Of a DNA stretch of 7,013 nt, positions 1-6,419 are shown in pieces. Numbering within the stretch: position 1 is the stretch's first letter; the number at the start of each line of letters is the position of its first letter. The notes below the pieces were generated by a model that worked only from the letters and a program-made list of their open reading frames with translations, was not told the origin of the DNA and searched no databases. Source of the DNA: a bacterium (GTDB lineage: Bacteria; Desulfobacterota; Binatia; UBA12015); contig JAPOLW010000191.1 in the NCBI GenBank assembly GCA_029976905.1, forward strand, positions 1 through 7,013, written 5' to 3'. Made by a program: the position numbers and the translations under genes.

Positions 1-1951
1 GACGCAGGGTCGACAGAGAGACCCGCCCCTCCCCGACCGCCCCTCCCACCGAGAGCGAGTCGATGCGGCTGGTCTGCGCCAGGAGTCCCGGAACCTTCTC
101 CTCGGCGCGCTTCTCCACGGCCTCCCGCAGGCCGGGAATCACGCCAAGATTGTCGAGCGTCACGCGGGCGAGGTTCAGGTTCTCGACGCCGGCCTCCACC
201 AGGAGCGCCTCGAAGTCTCCGGTCAGCGTCTCCCAGAGGCCCTCCGCAAGATGCCCCCGGGCCTGCAATGCCGCGCGACCGGTCACGAGCCCCTGGACAT
301 CAGCCTCGAAACCGAAAAGCCGCAAGACCCCAGCGAAGTCGAGACCATCCCACTGCGGAGCGAAGCGCGCCTCGAGCCGGTCTTCGGCGTCACGCGTCCA
401 CCCCCCGGTCGCCGTGAGCCTCCCGCCGAGGCCCGCCACGTCGAGCCGACGGACGTCGGTTCCGACGGGACCGACGGCGCATTCGACGACCATCCGATCG
501 AGTTCCGCACCGGCGCGGCCGCCGCGCTCACCGTCGAAGCGAATCTGCAAAGGTTCGTCGCCGTCCCCGTGTAGCGATGCGAAGAGCCGATGGGCGTGTA
601 TATCTTCAGAACGGAGTTCCTCGATCGAAACGGCCGCGTCCCAGGCGCCCTCCTCGACGAACTGGATCTCGACGGCGGCGGCGCCCACCTGCGCGGGTAC
701 GGCTCCAAGCTGGACGCCGAGGCCAGCGCCCGCAAGCCGCAGGTCCGCCACCGGACCGTCCCCGCCCGCCCCGAGAGTCCCTTCGAGCGCGACGGCTCCC
801 GTCGGCTGGAGGGCTGCGAGGATCGGAACCCAGCGCGCCAGCCGTTGCGCGTCCAGTTCGAGACTCTCGATCTGCAGCGTTTTCCCGGCGGCCCCCCCCT
901 CGTCGTCCTCGGATGAAACGAACTCGAGTCGCGCCGGGGCGCTCTCGAAGGTGGCGCGCGCCACACGAAGCCCCTCGGCTTCCGTCACCAACGACAAGGC
1001 AATCCGGAGCGGCTCCCCCTGCGATTTGCGAAGATAGCCGCCAGCCGCCTCCGCGCTTGCTTCGTCGGCCTCGACGACGACCGCGACGGTCCCGCCGGCC
1101 GGAGGCCAGGTGCTGGCAAACCGACCGGAGAGCTCCGCGCCGAGTTGGCCGTCCAGTTCGACCCGGAAAGGGATCTGCCCGCGAACGAGTTGAAGCAGCT
1201 CGGGCAGTCGACTGGCAGAGAGCGCCGCTCCGACCGCATCCCACTCGATCGCACTCCCATCGTGGGGCGCGCGCAGCGTGCCCCGGACGTTCCCGGCCGG
1301 GCCGCCGAGGGCCGTCCCTTCGACGACCAGGGTCGTTTCCTGCTCGCCGCGGACCAGGCGCCCCTCGGCCGCCGTGAGTTCGAACTCCGGCACGCCTGGG
1401 ATGGCGCGGTCCCGCAGACTGATCCGCCCTCCGGAGAGAAGCACCTCCACGACGTCGAGATCGGGTGCGTCCGCGGGCACGAAGCGCGCGTCCGGCGACA
1501 GCGCACCACCGTCGGCCCCCTCTGCCCCGGCGACGTCGGTGGACGCAGGAATCGTCGCGGCGGCGAAATTCCAGGATCCATCCGTGCCGCGGACGACCCG
1601 GATGACCGGCGAGTCGATCTCCACGCGGCGTACGACGACGCGGCCGAGCAGCAGGTGCCCGGCTCGTACGATCAGACGCGCCTGCCCCGCCCGTGCCAGA
1701 CGCCCCGGCCCCAGAGGAGAGAGATCCGGGATGCTGACCCCCTCGAGGGTGACCCCCGGGGGCCACCAGGTCACGCGAACCTCCTCCGCCTCGACGGGAA
1801 GACCCACCGCGCGCGAGAGAACCCCGAGAAAGTCCTCCGGGCGGTCGGAGAGGCTCCGGTGAGCACGCCAGGCCACGAGCCCGGCCGCCAGGGGCCCTCC
1901 GAACAAAACAAGTGCTGCCAGGAGGAGCCCGATGCGTCGGACGGCGCTCAA
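1..1951 (-). CDS. AsmA-family envelope protein (3' end beyond window)
   Basis: About 650 codons are open without a stop, and the reading frame continues past the left edge, so the C-terminus is missing. Residues 6-28 form one hydrophobic segment after two arginines, which suggests an inner-membrane anchor with the rest in the periplasm. The following region matches the AsmA N-terminal pattern: a V-T-W-W-P-P-G-V-T-L-E-G-V stretch near residue 60, a hydrophobic beta-rich stretch, then D124-G-S-W-N-F129, equivalent to the family's DGSxNW motif. Around residues 551-610 there is an AsmA-like C-terminal pattern (G-L-V-T-G-R-A, L-T-G-D-F, N-L-N-L). AsmA-like proteins are bridge-like proteins implicated in phospholipid transport and outer-membrane assembly; the role of this member is inferred. 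The start is TTG, supported by AGGAG five bases upstream and by overlap with the stop of the lipoprotein gene. The first in-frame ATG lies only at residue 487, so an ATG-only reading would lose most of the protein. Confidence 0.8.
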   Translation of the reverse strand, partial: MSAVRRIGLLLAALVLFGGPLAAGLVAWRAHRSLSDRPEDFLGVLSRAVGLPVEAEEVRVTWWPPGVTLEGVSIPDLSPLGPGRLARAGQARLIVRAGHLLLGRVVVRRVEIDSPVIRVVRGTDGSWNFAAATIPASTDVAGAEGADGGALSPDARFVPADAPDLDVVEVLLSGGRISLRDRAIPGVPEFELTAAEGRLVRGEQETTLVVEGTALGGPAGNVRGTLRAPHDGSAIEWDAVGAALSASRLPELLQLVRGQIPFRVELDGQLGAELSGRFASTWPPAGGTVAVVVEADEASAEAAGGYLRKSQGEPLRIALSLVTEAEGLRVARATFESAPARLEFVSSEDDEGGAAGKTLQIESLELDAQRLARWVPILAALQPTGAVALEGTLGAGGDGPVADLRLAGAGLGVQLGAVPAQVGAAAVEIQFVEEGAWDAAVSIEELRSEDIHAHRLFASLHGDGDEPLQIRFDGERGGRAGAELDRMVVECAVGPVGTDVRRLDVAGLGGRLTATGGWTRDAEDRLEARFAPQWDGLDFAGVLRLFGFEADVQGLVTGRAALQARGHLAEGLWETLTGDFEALLVEAGVENLNLARVTLDNLGVIPGLREAVEKRAEEKVPGLLAQTSRIDSLSVGGAVGEGRVSLSTLR

Positions 1952-2412
1952 TCGAGCTCCTGGAAGTTGGCCACCCGCCATTGGCCCTGGTCCTCGCGTA
2001 CGGTGACGAGCGCCCGCCGGACGATGGGCTCGCCATCGCGGAATGTGATGGTGAGCTCGTAGAGAAAACCGCGGTGACGCGCGTCGGTACCGGCGCGCTC
2101 TTCGAGGAAGCGATAGTTCACCGCCGGCTTGGCGGCGGCCTCGGGGAGATCGACGTCCTCCAGCAGGGCCAGTTCGCGATCGAGCTTGCCCCGGGCAAAG
2201 CCCACGGCGTACTCGCGGGCCTCGGCCGGATCGACGGAGACGTAGTACCGATCGATGAATTCCTCGGCGCCCCGGCGGGCCGGTTCGGGGTTGGCGCACC
2301 CGGCCAGCAGGGCGCAGAGAATTCCGGCGAGTCCGAGTCGGACGCGGTTGCGGGCCGGGATCGCGGCGAGCCCCCAGCCCTCGCGACGCGGCCCCGCGAT
2401 TGGCCACCCCAT
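1948..2412 (-). CDS. Small lipoprotein of unknown function
   Basis: The predicted product has 154 residues. A long basic N-terminal stretch with several arginines (residues 9-25) is followed by a hydrophobic core (26-35) and the lipobox L36-A-G-C39, a signal peptidase II site with Cys39 as the lipidated residue. Ala follows the cysteine, so by the E. coli sorting rule it would go to the outer membrane. The mature part of about 116 residues starts with an acidic, amphipathic helix (E-E-F-I-D-R-Y-Y) and ends in alternating strands (Y-E-L-T-I-T-F, R-A-L-V-T-V, W-R-V-A-N-F). This resembles the small NTF2-like or cystatin-like folds often found in lipoproteins; that is a guess from the pattern. 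I do not recognise a named family. The ATG at 2412 is the last start codon before the signal core but has no clear ribosome binding site. The next open start, at 2574, would reach deep into xerC and is not credible. The gene is coupled to the AsmA-like gene downstream. Confidence 0.72.
   Translation of the reverse strand: MGWPIAGPRREGWGLAAIPARNRVRLGLAGILCALLAGCANPEPARRGAEEFIDRYYVSVDPAEAREYAVGFARGKLDRELALLEDVDLPEAAAKPAVNYRFLEERAGTDARHRGFLYELTITFRDGEPIVRRALVTVREDQGQWRVANFQELD
1957..1961 (-). promoter_or_regulatory. Ribosome binding site of the AsmA-like gene
   Basis: AGGAG lies five bases before the TTG codon at 1951-1949, inside the last codons of the lipoprotein gene. It decides the TTG start, because no ATG lies in frame nearby. 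The TTG overlaps the upstream TGA by two bases, which fits translational coupling. Confidence 0.6.
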
Positions 2413-2429
2413 CGGGAATCGGGTATCAC
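2400..2429 (+). promoter_or_regulatory. Possible weak sigma-70-type promoter for xerC
   Basis: TTGGCC (four of six matches to the -35 consensus) is separated by 18 bases from TATCAC (four of six matches to the -10 consensus). Transcription would begin near 2436, just before the two hairpins and 55 bases before xerC. The -35 part overlaps the start of the divergent lipoprotein gene. The match is modest and could be chance. Confidence 0.25.
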
Positions 2430-2438
2430 AACAGGGTG

Positions 2439-2477
2439 GTCGGCGACAGCCGACGGGGGTTGCCGGAGGCTCCCCCG
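2439..2477. other. Two adjacent hairpins in the divergent spacer
   Basis: The first is GTCGGC-gaca-GCCGAC (2439-2454), a six-pair stem with a four-base loop. The second is CGGGGG at 2454-2459 pairing with CCCCCG at 2472-2477, enclosing a further GCC/GGC stem (2462-2470) with a three-base loop. They share base 2454, so at most one can use it. They fill the centre of the spacer between the divergent lipoprotein and xerC starts, and the second ends just before the purine-rich xerC ribosome binding region. They could be operators or 5' leader structure. High GC content makes chance stems common, but two abutting ones are notable. Confidence 0.4.
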
Positions 2478-2490
2478 GGAAGAAGGACGG

Positions 2491-3405
2491 GTGGCCGCAG
2501 CACGGCACAAAAACGAGGATTTTGTCGACGCGTTCGTGCGCGAGATGGAGATCCAACGAGGCTCCTCTCCCCACACGTTACGGGCCTACCGACGGGAACT
2601 CGAGCGGCTGGCAGCCTCCCTCACCAACGACCCGCCGCTCACACCGTCGGCGTGGGCGGGGGTGGCCACCGACGACCTGCGGCGCTTTCTCGCCGACCGG
2701 GGGTCCCAGGTCGGCCGCCGATCGCTGGGGCGGACCGTCAGCGTGGTGCGCAGCTTCTTCGCCTTCCTGCGTCGGACCGGTCGCACCGATCAGAACCCCG
2801 CCTCCGAACTCCGTGTCCCCCGATTTCCACGCGCCCTGCCCCGCTACCTCTCCGAAAGCGAGCTTCGCGAACTCTTCGAAGATGCCCCTTTGCCCGACGA
2901 GGCCGCCGCCCGCGACCGGGCCATGCTCGAGTTGCTCTACGGAAGCGGTCTGCGCGCGGCCGAGACCGTCGGCCTCGACTGGCGCGACGTGTCCCTCGAC
3001 GACGGCCGCCTCCACATTCGCTCCGGGAAGGGAAACCGCGACCGTTTCGTGCCCATCGGGCACGCCGCCCGGGAAGCACTTTCCGGTCTCGCGGCGGTCC
3101 AGACCACCACCGGCGCAGACCGGGGCCCCACCACGCCCGTCTTCCGGAACAACCGTGGCGGACGCCTCGCGGTCCGCAGCGTCGGCCGCATCGTGAACGC
3201 GGCGATGCGAAAACACGGACTGCCCCCGCTGAATCCGCATGCGCTCCGACACAGTTGCGCGACGCACCTGCTCGACAATGGCGCCGATCTCCGCTCGATC
3301 CAGGATCTGCTCGGCCACGCGAGCCTCACGACCACCCAGAAATATACCCACGTGAGCCTCTCGCACCTGCGCAAGACGCACCGCCGCTTCCACCCCCGCG
3401 GCTGA
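2491..3405 (+). CDS. xerC: Tyrosine recombinase XerC
   Basis: This 304-residue protein is of usual XerC/XerD length. It is a site-specific recombinase that, with XerD, resolves chromosome dimers at dif during division. The N-terminal SAM-like core-binding domain spans about residues 8-100, with the family pattern [12 protein letters not shown]. The catalytic domain follows, with all active-site residues visible: R155 (G-S-G-L-R), K180 (G-K-G-N-R), H250 and R253 (H-A-L-R-H), H276 (L-G-H-A-S) and the nucleophile Y285 (Q-K-Y-T-H). The GTG start follows a purine-rich stretch (GGAAGAAGGA, 2478-2487) and gives the expected N-terminus. Starts at 2536 or 2545 would cut into the first helix, and the reading frame extending upstream is antisense to the lipoprotein gene. 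XerC and XerD are hard to separate by eye; XerC is preferred because the gene sits directly before hslVU, as codV does in Bacillus. It could also be a single XerH/XerA-like enzyme. Confidence 0.9.
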   Translation: MAAARHKNEDFVDAFVREMEIQRGSSPHTLRAYRRELERLAASLTNDPPLTPSAWAGVATDDLRRFLADRGSQVGRRSLGRTVSVVRSFFAFLRRTGRTDQNPASELRVPRFPRALPRYLSESELRELFEDAPLPDEAAARDRAMLELLYGSGLRAAETVGLDWRDVSLDDGRLHIRSGKGNRDRFVPIGHAAREALSGLAAVQTTTGADRGPTTPVFRNNRGGRLAVRSVGRIVNAAMRKHGLPPLNPHALRHSCATHLLDNGADLRSIQDLLGHASLTTTQKYTHVSLSHLRKTHRRFHPRG

Positions 3406-3420
3406 CGCAGCCCGGACGAA

Positions 3421-3445
3421 GCATCGACAACCCGCCAAACGATGC
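3421..3445. repeat. Short inverted repeat between xerC and hslV
   Basis: GCATCG (3421-3426) and CGATGC (3440-3445) are perfect six-base complements around a 13-base loop. The repeat sits 15 bases after the xerC stop and one base before the hslV ribosome binding site. There is no T-run after it, so it is not a convincing terminator; xerC and hslV are probably co-transcribed. Confidence 0.3.
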
Positions 3446-3446
3446 C

Positions 3447-3451
3447 TAGGA
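3447..3451 (+). promoter_or_regulatory. Ribosome binding site of hslV
   Basis: TAGGA lies seven bases before the GTG at 3459. It favours that codon over the TTG at 3453, which would be only one base from the site. Confidence 0.55.
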
Positions 3452-3458
3452 TTTGGAC

Positions 3459-4031
3459 GTGAGCGATCCGTCCGGAGTTCCGAAGATCCACGCAACGACA
3501 ATCCTGGGCGTACGGCGCCAGGGGTGTACCTGCCTCGCCGGCGACGGACAGGTGAGCGTTGGTGCGACCGTCATGAAACGCGGCGCCCGCAAGGTGCGCC
3601 GCCTCTACCACGGCCGGGTGATTGCCGGCTTCGCCGGAACCTCCGCCGACGCCTTCACGCTCTTCGAACGCTTCGAACAAAAGCTCGAGGAGCACCGGGG
3701 GCAACTGCGACGGGCCGCCGTCGAACTCGCCAAGGACTGGCGGTCGGACCGCGCCCTGCGGCGCCTCGAAGCGATGCTGCTGGTCGGAGACGCCGAGCAC
3801 CTCCTGGTCGTCTCGGGGACCGGCGACGTCATCGAACCCGACGCTCTCGAGGACGGCTCCACCGCGATCGCCATCGGCTCCGGAGGCGCCTTCGCCCTCG
3901 CCGCCGCCCGGGCCCTCGTGCAACACAGCACGCTCGACGCGCGCGCGATCGCCGAGTCGGCGATGCGCATCGCCGCCGACATCTGCATCTACACCAACGA
4001 CGACATCGTCGTCGAAGAGGTCACTCCATGA
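3459..4031 (+). CDS. hslV: HslV (ClpQ), peptidase subunit of the HslVU protease
   Basis: HslV forms a double hexameric ring in the cytoplasm and degrades proteins fed to it by the HslU ATPase. The 190-residue product matches the family along its whole length. The catalytic N-terminal threonine is T13, the first Thr of H-A-T-T-I-L, so about 12 residues must be removed as a propeptide. Counting from T13 as 1, the conserved D17 (A-G-D-G-Q) and K33 (A-R-K-V-R-R-L) fall exactly where the E. coli residues do. Other hallmarks are [22 protein letters not shown] and A-I-G-S-G-G. The family often has GGTADA or GSVADA where this has GTSADA, an ordinary variation. GTG at 3459 is preferred over TTG at 3453 because of the spacing to TAGGA. 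The stop overlaps the hslU start by four bases (ATGA), and xerC lies 53 bases upstream. Confidence 0.96.
   Translation: MSDPSGVPKIHATTILGVRRQGCTCLAGDGQVSVGATVMKRGARKVRRLYHGRVIAGFAGTSADAFTLFERFEQKLEEHRGQLRRAAVELAKDWRSDRALRRLEAMLLVGDAEHLLVVSGTGDVIEPDALEDGSTAIAIGSGGAFALAAARALVQHSTLDARAIAESAMRIAADICIYTNDDIVVEEVTP
4014..4020 (+). promoter_or_regulatory. Ribosome binding site of hslU
   Basis: GAAGAGG lies inside the end of hslV, seven bases before the ATG at 4028. No comparable site precedes the later in-frame ATG at 4091, so it supports the longer HslU. Confidence 0.55.
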
Positions 4032-5410
4032 ACGAGACCGGCGCCCTCGCAGCCGTGCATGACGCTTCCGACCAAAACGGCCCGCGGCCGATGACGCCAC
4101 GCGAGGTCGTCTCCGAGCTCGACCGCTACATCGTCGGCCAACGAGACGCCAAGCGTGCGGTCGCCATCGCCCTGCGCAACCGCTGGCGACGCCAGCAGGT
4201 CCCGTCCGACATGCGCGACGAGATCACCCCCAAGAACATCATTCTCATTGGGCCCACCGGCGTCGGAAAGACGGAGATTTCCCGACGTCTCGCCCGCCTC
4301 GCGCAGGCACCCTTCGTGAAGGTGGAAGCCTCGAAGTTCACCGAGGTGGGTTACGTCGGCCGGGACGTCGAATCGATCGTGCGCGACCTGGTCGAGGGCG
4401 CGATCGGTCTGGTGCGTGAGGAGGAGCGCGCCAATGTACAGGTCCGGGCACGCGAAGCCGCCGAAGAACGGGTCGTCGATGCCCTCCTCCTGCGCGGCCC
4501 CACCGCCGACGGCGCGCCGCGGCCACCGGACGCCGGTGGAACGCGCGACAAGATCCGCCGCAAGCTGCGCGACGGCGATCTCGACGAACGCGAGATCGAA
4601 ATCGAATTGCCCGAGACGCAGCCGTCGGTCGAGTTCCTGGCGCCGCAGGGCATGGAGGAAATGGGACTCAACCTGAAGGAAATGTTCTCCAATCTGATGC
4701 CCAAGAAGACCTCCCGCCGTACCGTCAAGGTTCCCGAGGCCCTGGAGCTTCTGGCCACCGAGGAGGCAAATCGTCTCGTGGACATGGAACGGGTCACGCG
4801 CGAAGCCATCCGGCGGGTCGAGACGACCGGCATCGTGTTCATCGACGAGATCGACAAGATCGCCGGTCGCGCTCAGACCGGGAACGTCGACGTGTCCCGG
4901 GAAGGTGTGCAGCGCGACCTGCTGCCGATCGTCGAAGGCTCCACGATCCAGACCAAACACGGGCCCGTCCGGACCGACCACGTCCTCTTCATCGCCTCGG
5001 GCGCCTTCCACGTCGCCAAACCCGCCGACCTGATTCCGGAGTTTCAGGGGCGTTTCCCCATCCGGGTCGAACTCGAGGCGCTCAGTCGGGCCGATTTCGT
5101 GCGCATCCTCACCGAGCCCCAGAACGCGCTCACCAAGCAATACGAAGCGCTACTGGCCACCGAAGGCGTCCGCCTCGAATTCAGCGAGGACGCCATCGAA
5201 GAGATCGCGCGCATCGCGGCCGAGGTCAACGATCGCACCGAGAACATCGGCGCGCGTCGTCTCCACACCGTCCTGGAGCGGTTGCTCGACGGACTCCTCT
5301 TCGATGCACCAGACCGCCGGGGACAGACCTTCTCCGTGAGTGCCGAGCACGTCCGGACCGAGCTCGAGCCCATTCTCGGCAGCGAGGATCTGTCCCGCTT
5401 CATCCTCTAG
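4028..5410 (+). CDS. hslU: HslU (ClpY), ATPase subunit of the HslVU protease
   Basis: HslU is an AAA+ unfoldase whose hexamer threads substrates into HslV. The 460-residue product contains the N-terminal family block [16 protein letters not shown], Walker A G75-P-T-G-V-G-K-T82, and the pore loop G108-Y-V-G111. The intermediate (I) domain runs from about 112 to 245 and includes [11 protein letters not shown] and the M-E-E-M motif. Walker B I-V-F-I-D273-E274 follows, then the arginine finger R342 in E-F-Q-G-R-F-P-I-R, the sensor-2 block G408-A-R-R-L-H-T, and the C-terminal tail E-D-L-S-R-F-I-L that docks into HslV. The length is slightly above the roughly 443 of E. coli because of about 21 extra N-terminal residues before the conserved M22-T-P-R-E. 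The first ATG is kept because of its ATGA overlap with hslV and a good ribosome binding site; starting at M22 would give 439 residues and remains possible. Confidence 0.97.
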   Translation: MNETGALAAVHDASDQNGPRPMTPREVVSELDRYIVGQRDAKRAVAIALRNRWRRQQVPSDMRDEITPKNIILIGPTGVGKTEISRRLARLAQAPFVKVEASKFTEVGYVGRDVESIVRDLVEGAIGLVREEERANVQVRAREAAEERVVDALLLRGPTADGAPRPPDAGGTRDKIRRKLRDGDLDEREIEIELPETQPSVEFLAPQGMEEMGLNLKEMFSNLMPKKTSRRTVKVPEALELLATEEANRLVDMERVTREAIRRVETTGIVFIDEIDKIAGRAQTGNVDVSREGVQRDLLPIVEGSTIQTKHGPVRTDHVLFIASGAFHVAKPADLIPEFQGRFPIRVELEALSRADFVRILTEPQNALTKQYEALLATEGVRLEFSEDAIEEIARIAAEVNDRTENIGARRLHTVLERLLDGLLFDAPDRRGQTFSVSAEHVRTELEPILGSEDLSRFIL

Positions 5411-5490
5411 TCCAGGCTCGCCACGTAACGAAGCGACGCCCCCGCCGTTTCCACGAAGGCGCAAAAGCAAGCCGAGGAGGCCCGCGGGAG

Positions 5491-5517
5491 TTGCGTTCGG
5501 GTAGCCCTTTGCGTAAT
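5491..5517 (+). promoter_or_regulatory. Possible promoter directly before argB
   Basis: TTGCGT (four of six -35 matches) and CGTAAT (5512-5517, four of six -10 matches) are 15 bases apart, a short spacer. Transcription would start about one or two bases before the argB GTG, giving a leaderless message. This lies in the 115-base gap after hslU, the only sizeable plus-strand gap after hslV. Apart from an 8-base palindrome CCCGCGGG (5481-5488), I see no clear terminator or ARG-box operator in this gap. Confidence 0.22.
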
Positions 5518-5525
5518 CGCGTCCC

Positions 5526-6419
5526 GTGGACCAGGCGAGTCGGATCCAGCACGCCGAGATCCTCCTCGAGGCGCTGCCCTACATCCGCCGGTTCGCCGGC
5601 AAGACCGTCGTGGTCAAGTATGGCGGCAACGCCATGATCGACGATGATCTGAAGCAGGCGTTCGCGCGCGACATCGTTCTCTTGAAGTACGTGGGAATCC
5701 GCCCCGTCGTGGTGCATGGCGGCGGCCCGCAGATCAACCGGATGCTCGAATCCCTCGAGATCCCGTCCTCCTTCGTCCGTGGGAGGCGCGTCACCGATGC
5801 CTCGACGATGCGGGTCGTGGAAATGGTCCTTGCCGGCGAGATCAACGGTGAAATCGTCACGCGGATCGATCTCGCCGGAGGACGCGCCGCCGGTCTCTCC
5901 GGCAAGGACGGAGGACTCCTGCAGGCGACCCGACTCAGCGAGGAACTCGGCCAGGTCGGTCAGATCGTGGAGGTCGACGCCGACGTGATCCAGGCCCTGC
6001 AGGCGCGCGGCTTCATCCCCGTCGTCGCCCCGGTTGCCGCGGGTGACGGCGGCGAGAGTCTCAACATCAACGCCGATACCGTCGCCGGCAAGGTGGCCGA
6101 GGCGCTCCAGGCCGAAAAGCTCCTCCTGCTCACGGACGTCGAAGGAATCCAGGATGCCGACGGGCGGCTTTTGCCTTCCCTATCGGTCTCCGACGCTCGT
6201 CGGCTGATCGAAGAAGGCATCATCGACGGCGGCATGATTCCCAAGGTCGAGTGCTGCCTCGATGCGCTCGGCGGTGGCGTCGGCATGGTGCACATCATCG
6301 ACGGACGCGTCCGACACGCACCCCTGCTCGAGCTCTTCACCGACGAAGGAGTCGGTACCGAGGTCCATCGGGACGGCAACAAGCCGCGCGGAAGCACATC
6401 GGAGGCGCCGGGACGATGA
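5526..6419 (+). CDS. argB: Acetylglutamate kinase (N-acetyl-L-glutamate 5-kinase)
   Basis: ArgB phosphorylates N-acetylglutamate with ATP, the second step of arginine synthesis, in the cytoplasm. The 297-residue protein has the amino acid kinase fold with all marks: K31-Y-G-G-N-A (phosphate binding), H64-G-G-G-P-Q-I-N71 (substrate loop), L-S-G-K-D-G-G, N180-I-N-A-D184, L202-T-D-V-E-G207 and G235-G-M-I-P-K240. An N-terminal helix of about 25 residues before the first strand, and the C-terminal signature with G-V-G277-T-E, place it with arginine-inhibited hexameric enzymes such as that of Pseudomonas aeruginosa, not with the shorter, insensitive E. coli enzyme; the feedback inhibition is inferred. 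The GTG start is the only one possible: an in-frame TAA stands ten bases upstream, and the next start codons would cut the N-terminal helix. No ribosome binding site is visible before it. Its stop overlaps the argD start (ATGA). Confidence 0.96.
   Translation: MDQASRIQHAEILLEALPYIRRFAGKTVVVKYGGNAMIDDDLKQAFARDIVLLKYVGIRPVVVHGGGPQINRMLESLEIPSSFVRGRRVTDASTMRVVEMVLAGEINGEIVTRIDLAGGRAAGLSGKDGGLLQATRLSEELGQVGQIVEVDADVIQALQARGFIPVVAPVAAGDGGESLNINADTVAGKVAEALQAEKLLLLTDVEGIQDADGRLLPSLSVSDARRLIEEGIIDGGMIPKVECCLDALGGGVGMVHIIDGRVRHAPLLELFTDEGVGTEVHRDGNKPRGSTSEAPGR
6401..6405 (+). promoter_or_regulatory. Ribosome binding site of argD
   Basis: GGAGG within the end of argB lies ten bases before the argD ATG. 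The spacing is slightly long but the match is strong, and the gene also overlaps argB, so translation is probably coupled. Confidence 0.45.

Noticed and set aside
63..1377. Plus-strand open frames of 324 and 266 codons opposite the AsmA-like gene
   Set aside because: Low-complexity Arg/Pro/Ser composition and antisense position mark them as GC artefacts.
606..2036. Minus-strand frame of 476 codons over the AsmA-like gene
   Set aside because: Composition is dominated by Arg, Gly and Ser without hydrophobic pattern; the overlapping frame from TTG 1951 has membrane anchor and AsmA motifs.
1912..2490. Upstream extension of the xerC frame giving a 497-residue protein
   Set aside because: The extra 190 or so residues are antisense to the lipoprotein gene and show no recombinase similarity; XerC is about 300 residues and a suitable GTG start exists at 2491.
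3524..4027. Frame that runs through hslV and into hslU as one 628-residue protein
   Set aside because: The first part is the +1 shadow of hslV, very rich in arginine; only the HslU part from 4028 has family motifs.
2937..5140. Two long minus-strand open frames (about 387 and 383 codons) antisense to xerC, hslV and hslU
   Set aside because: They mirror codon bias of the GC-rich plus-strand genes, show no domain pattern and lie opposite highly conserved proteins.
5411..5525. Terminator after hslU
   Set aside because: Only weak four-pair stems and a short palindrome are present, with no T-run; not enough to call a terminator.
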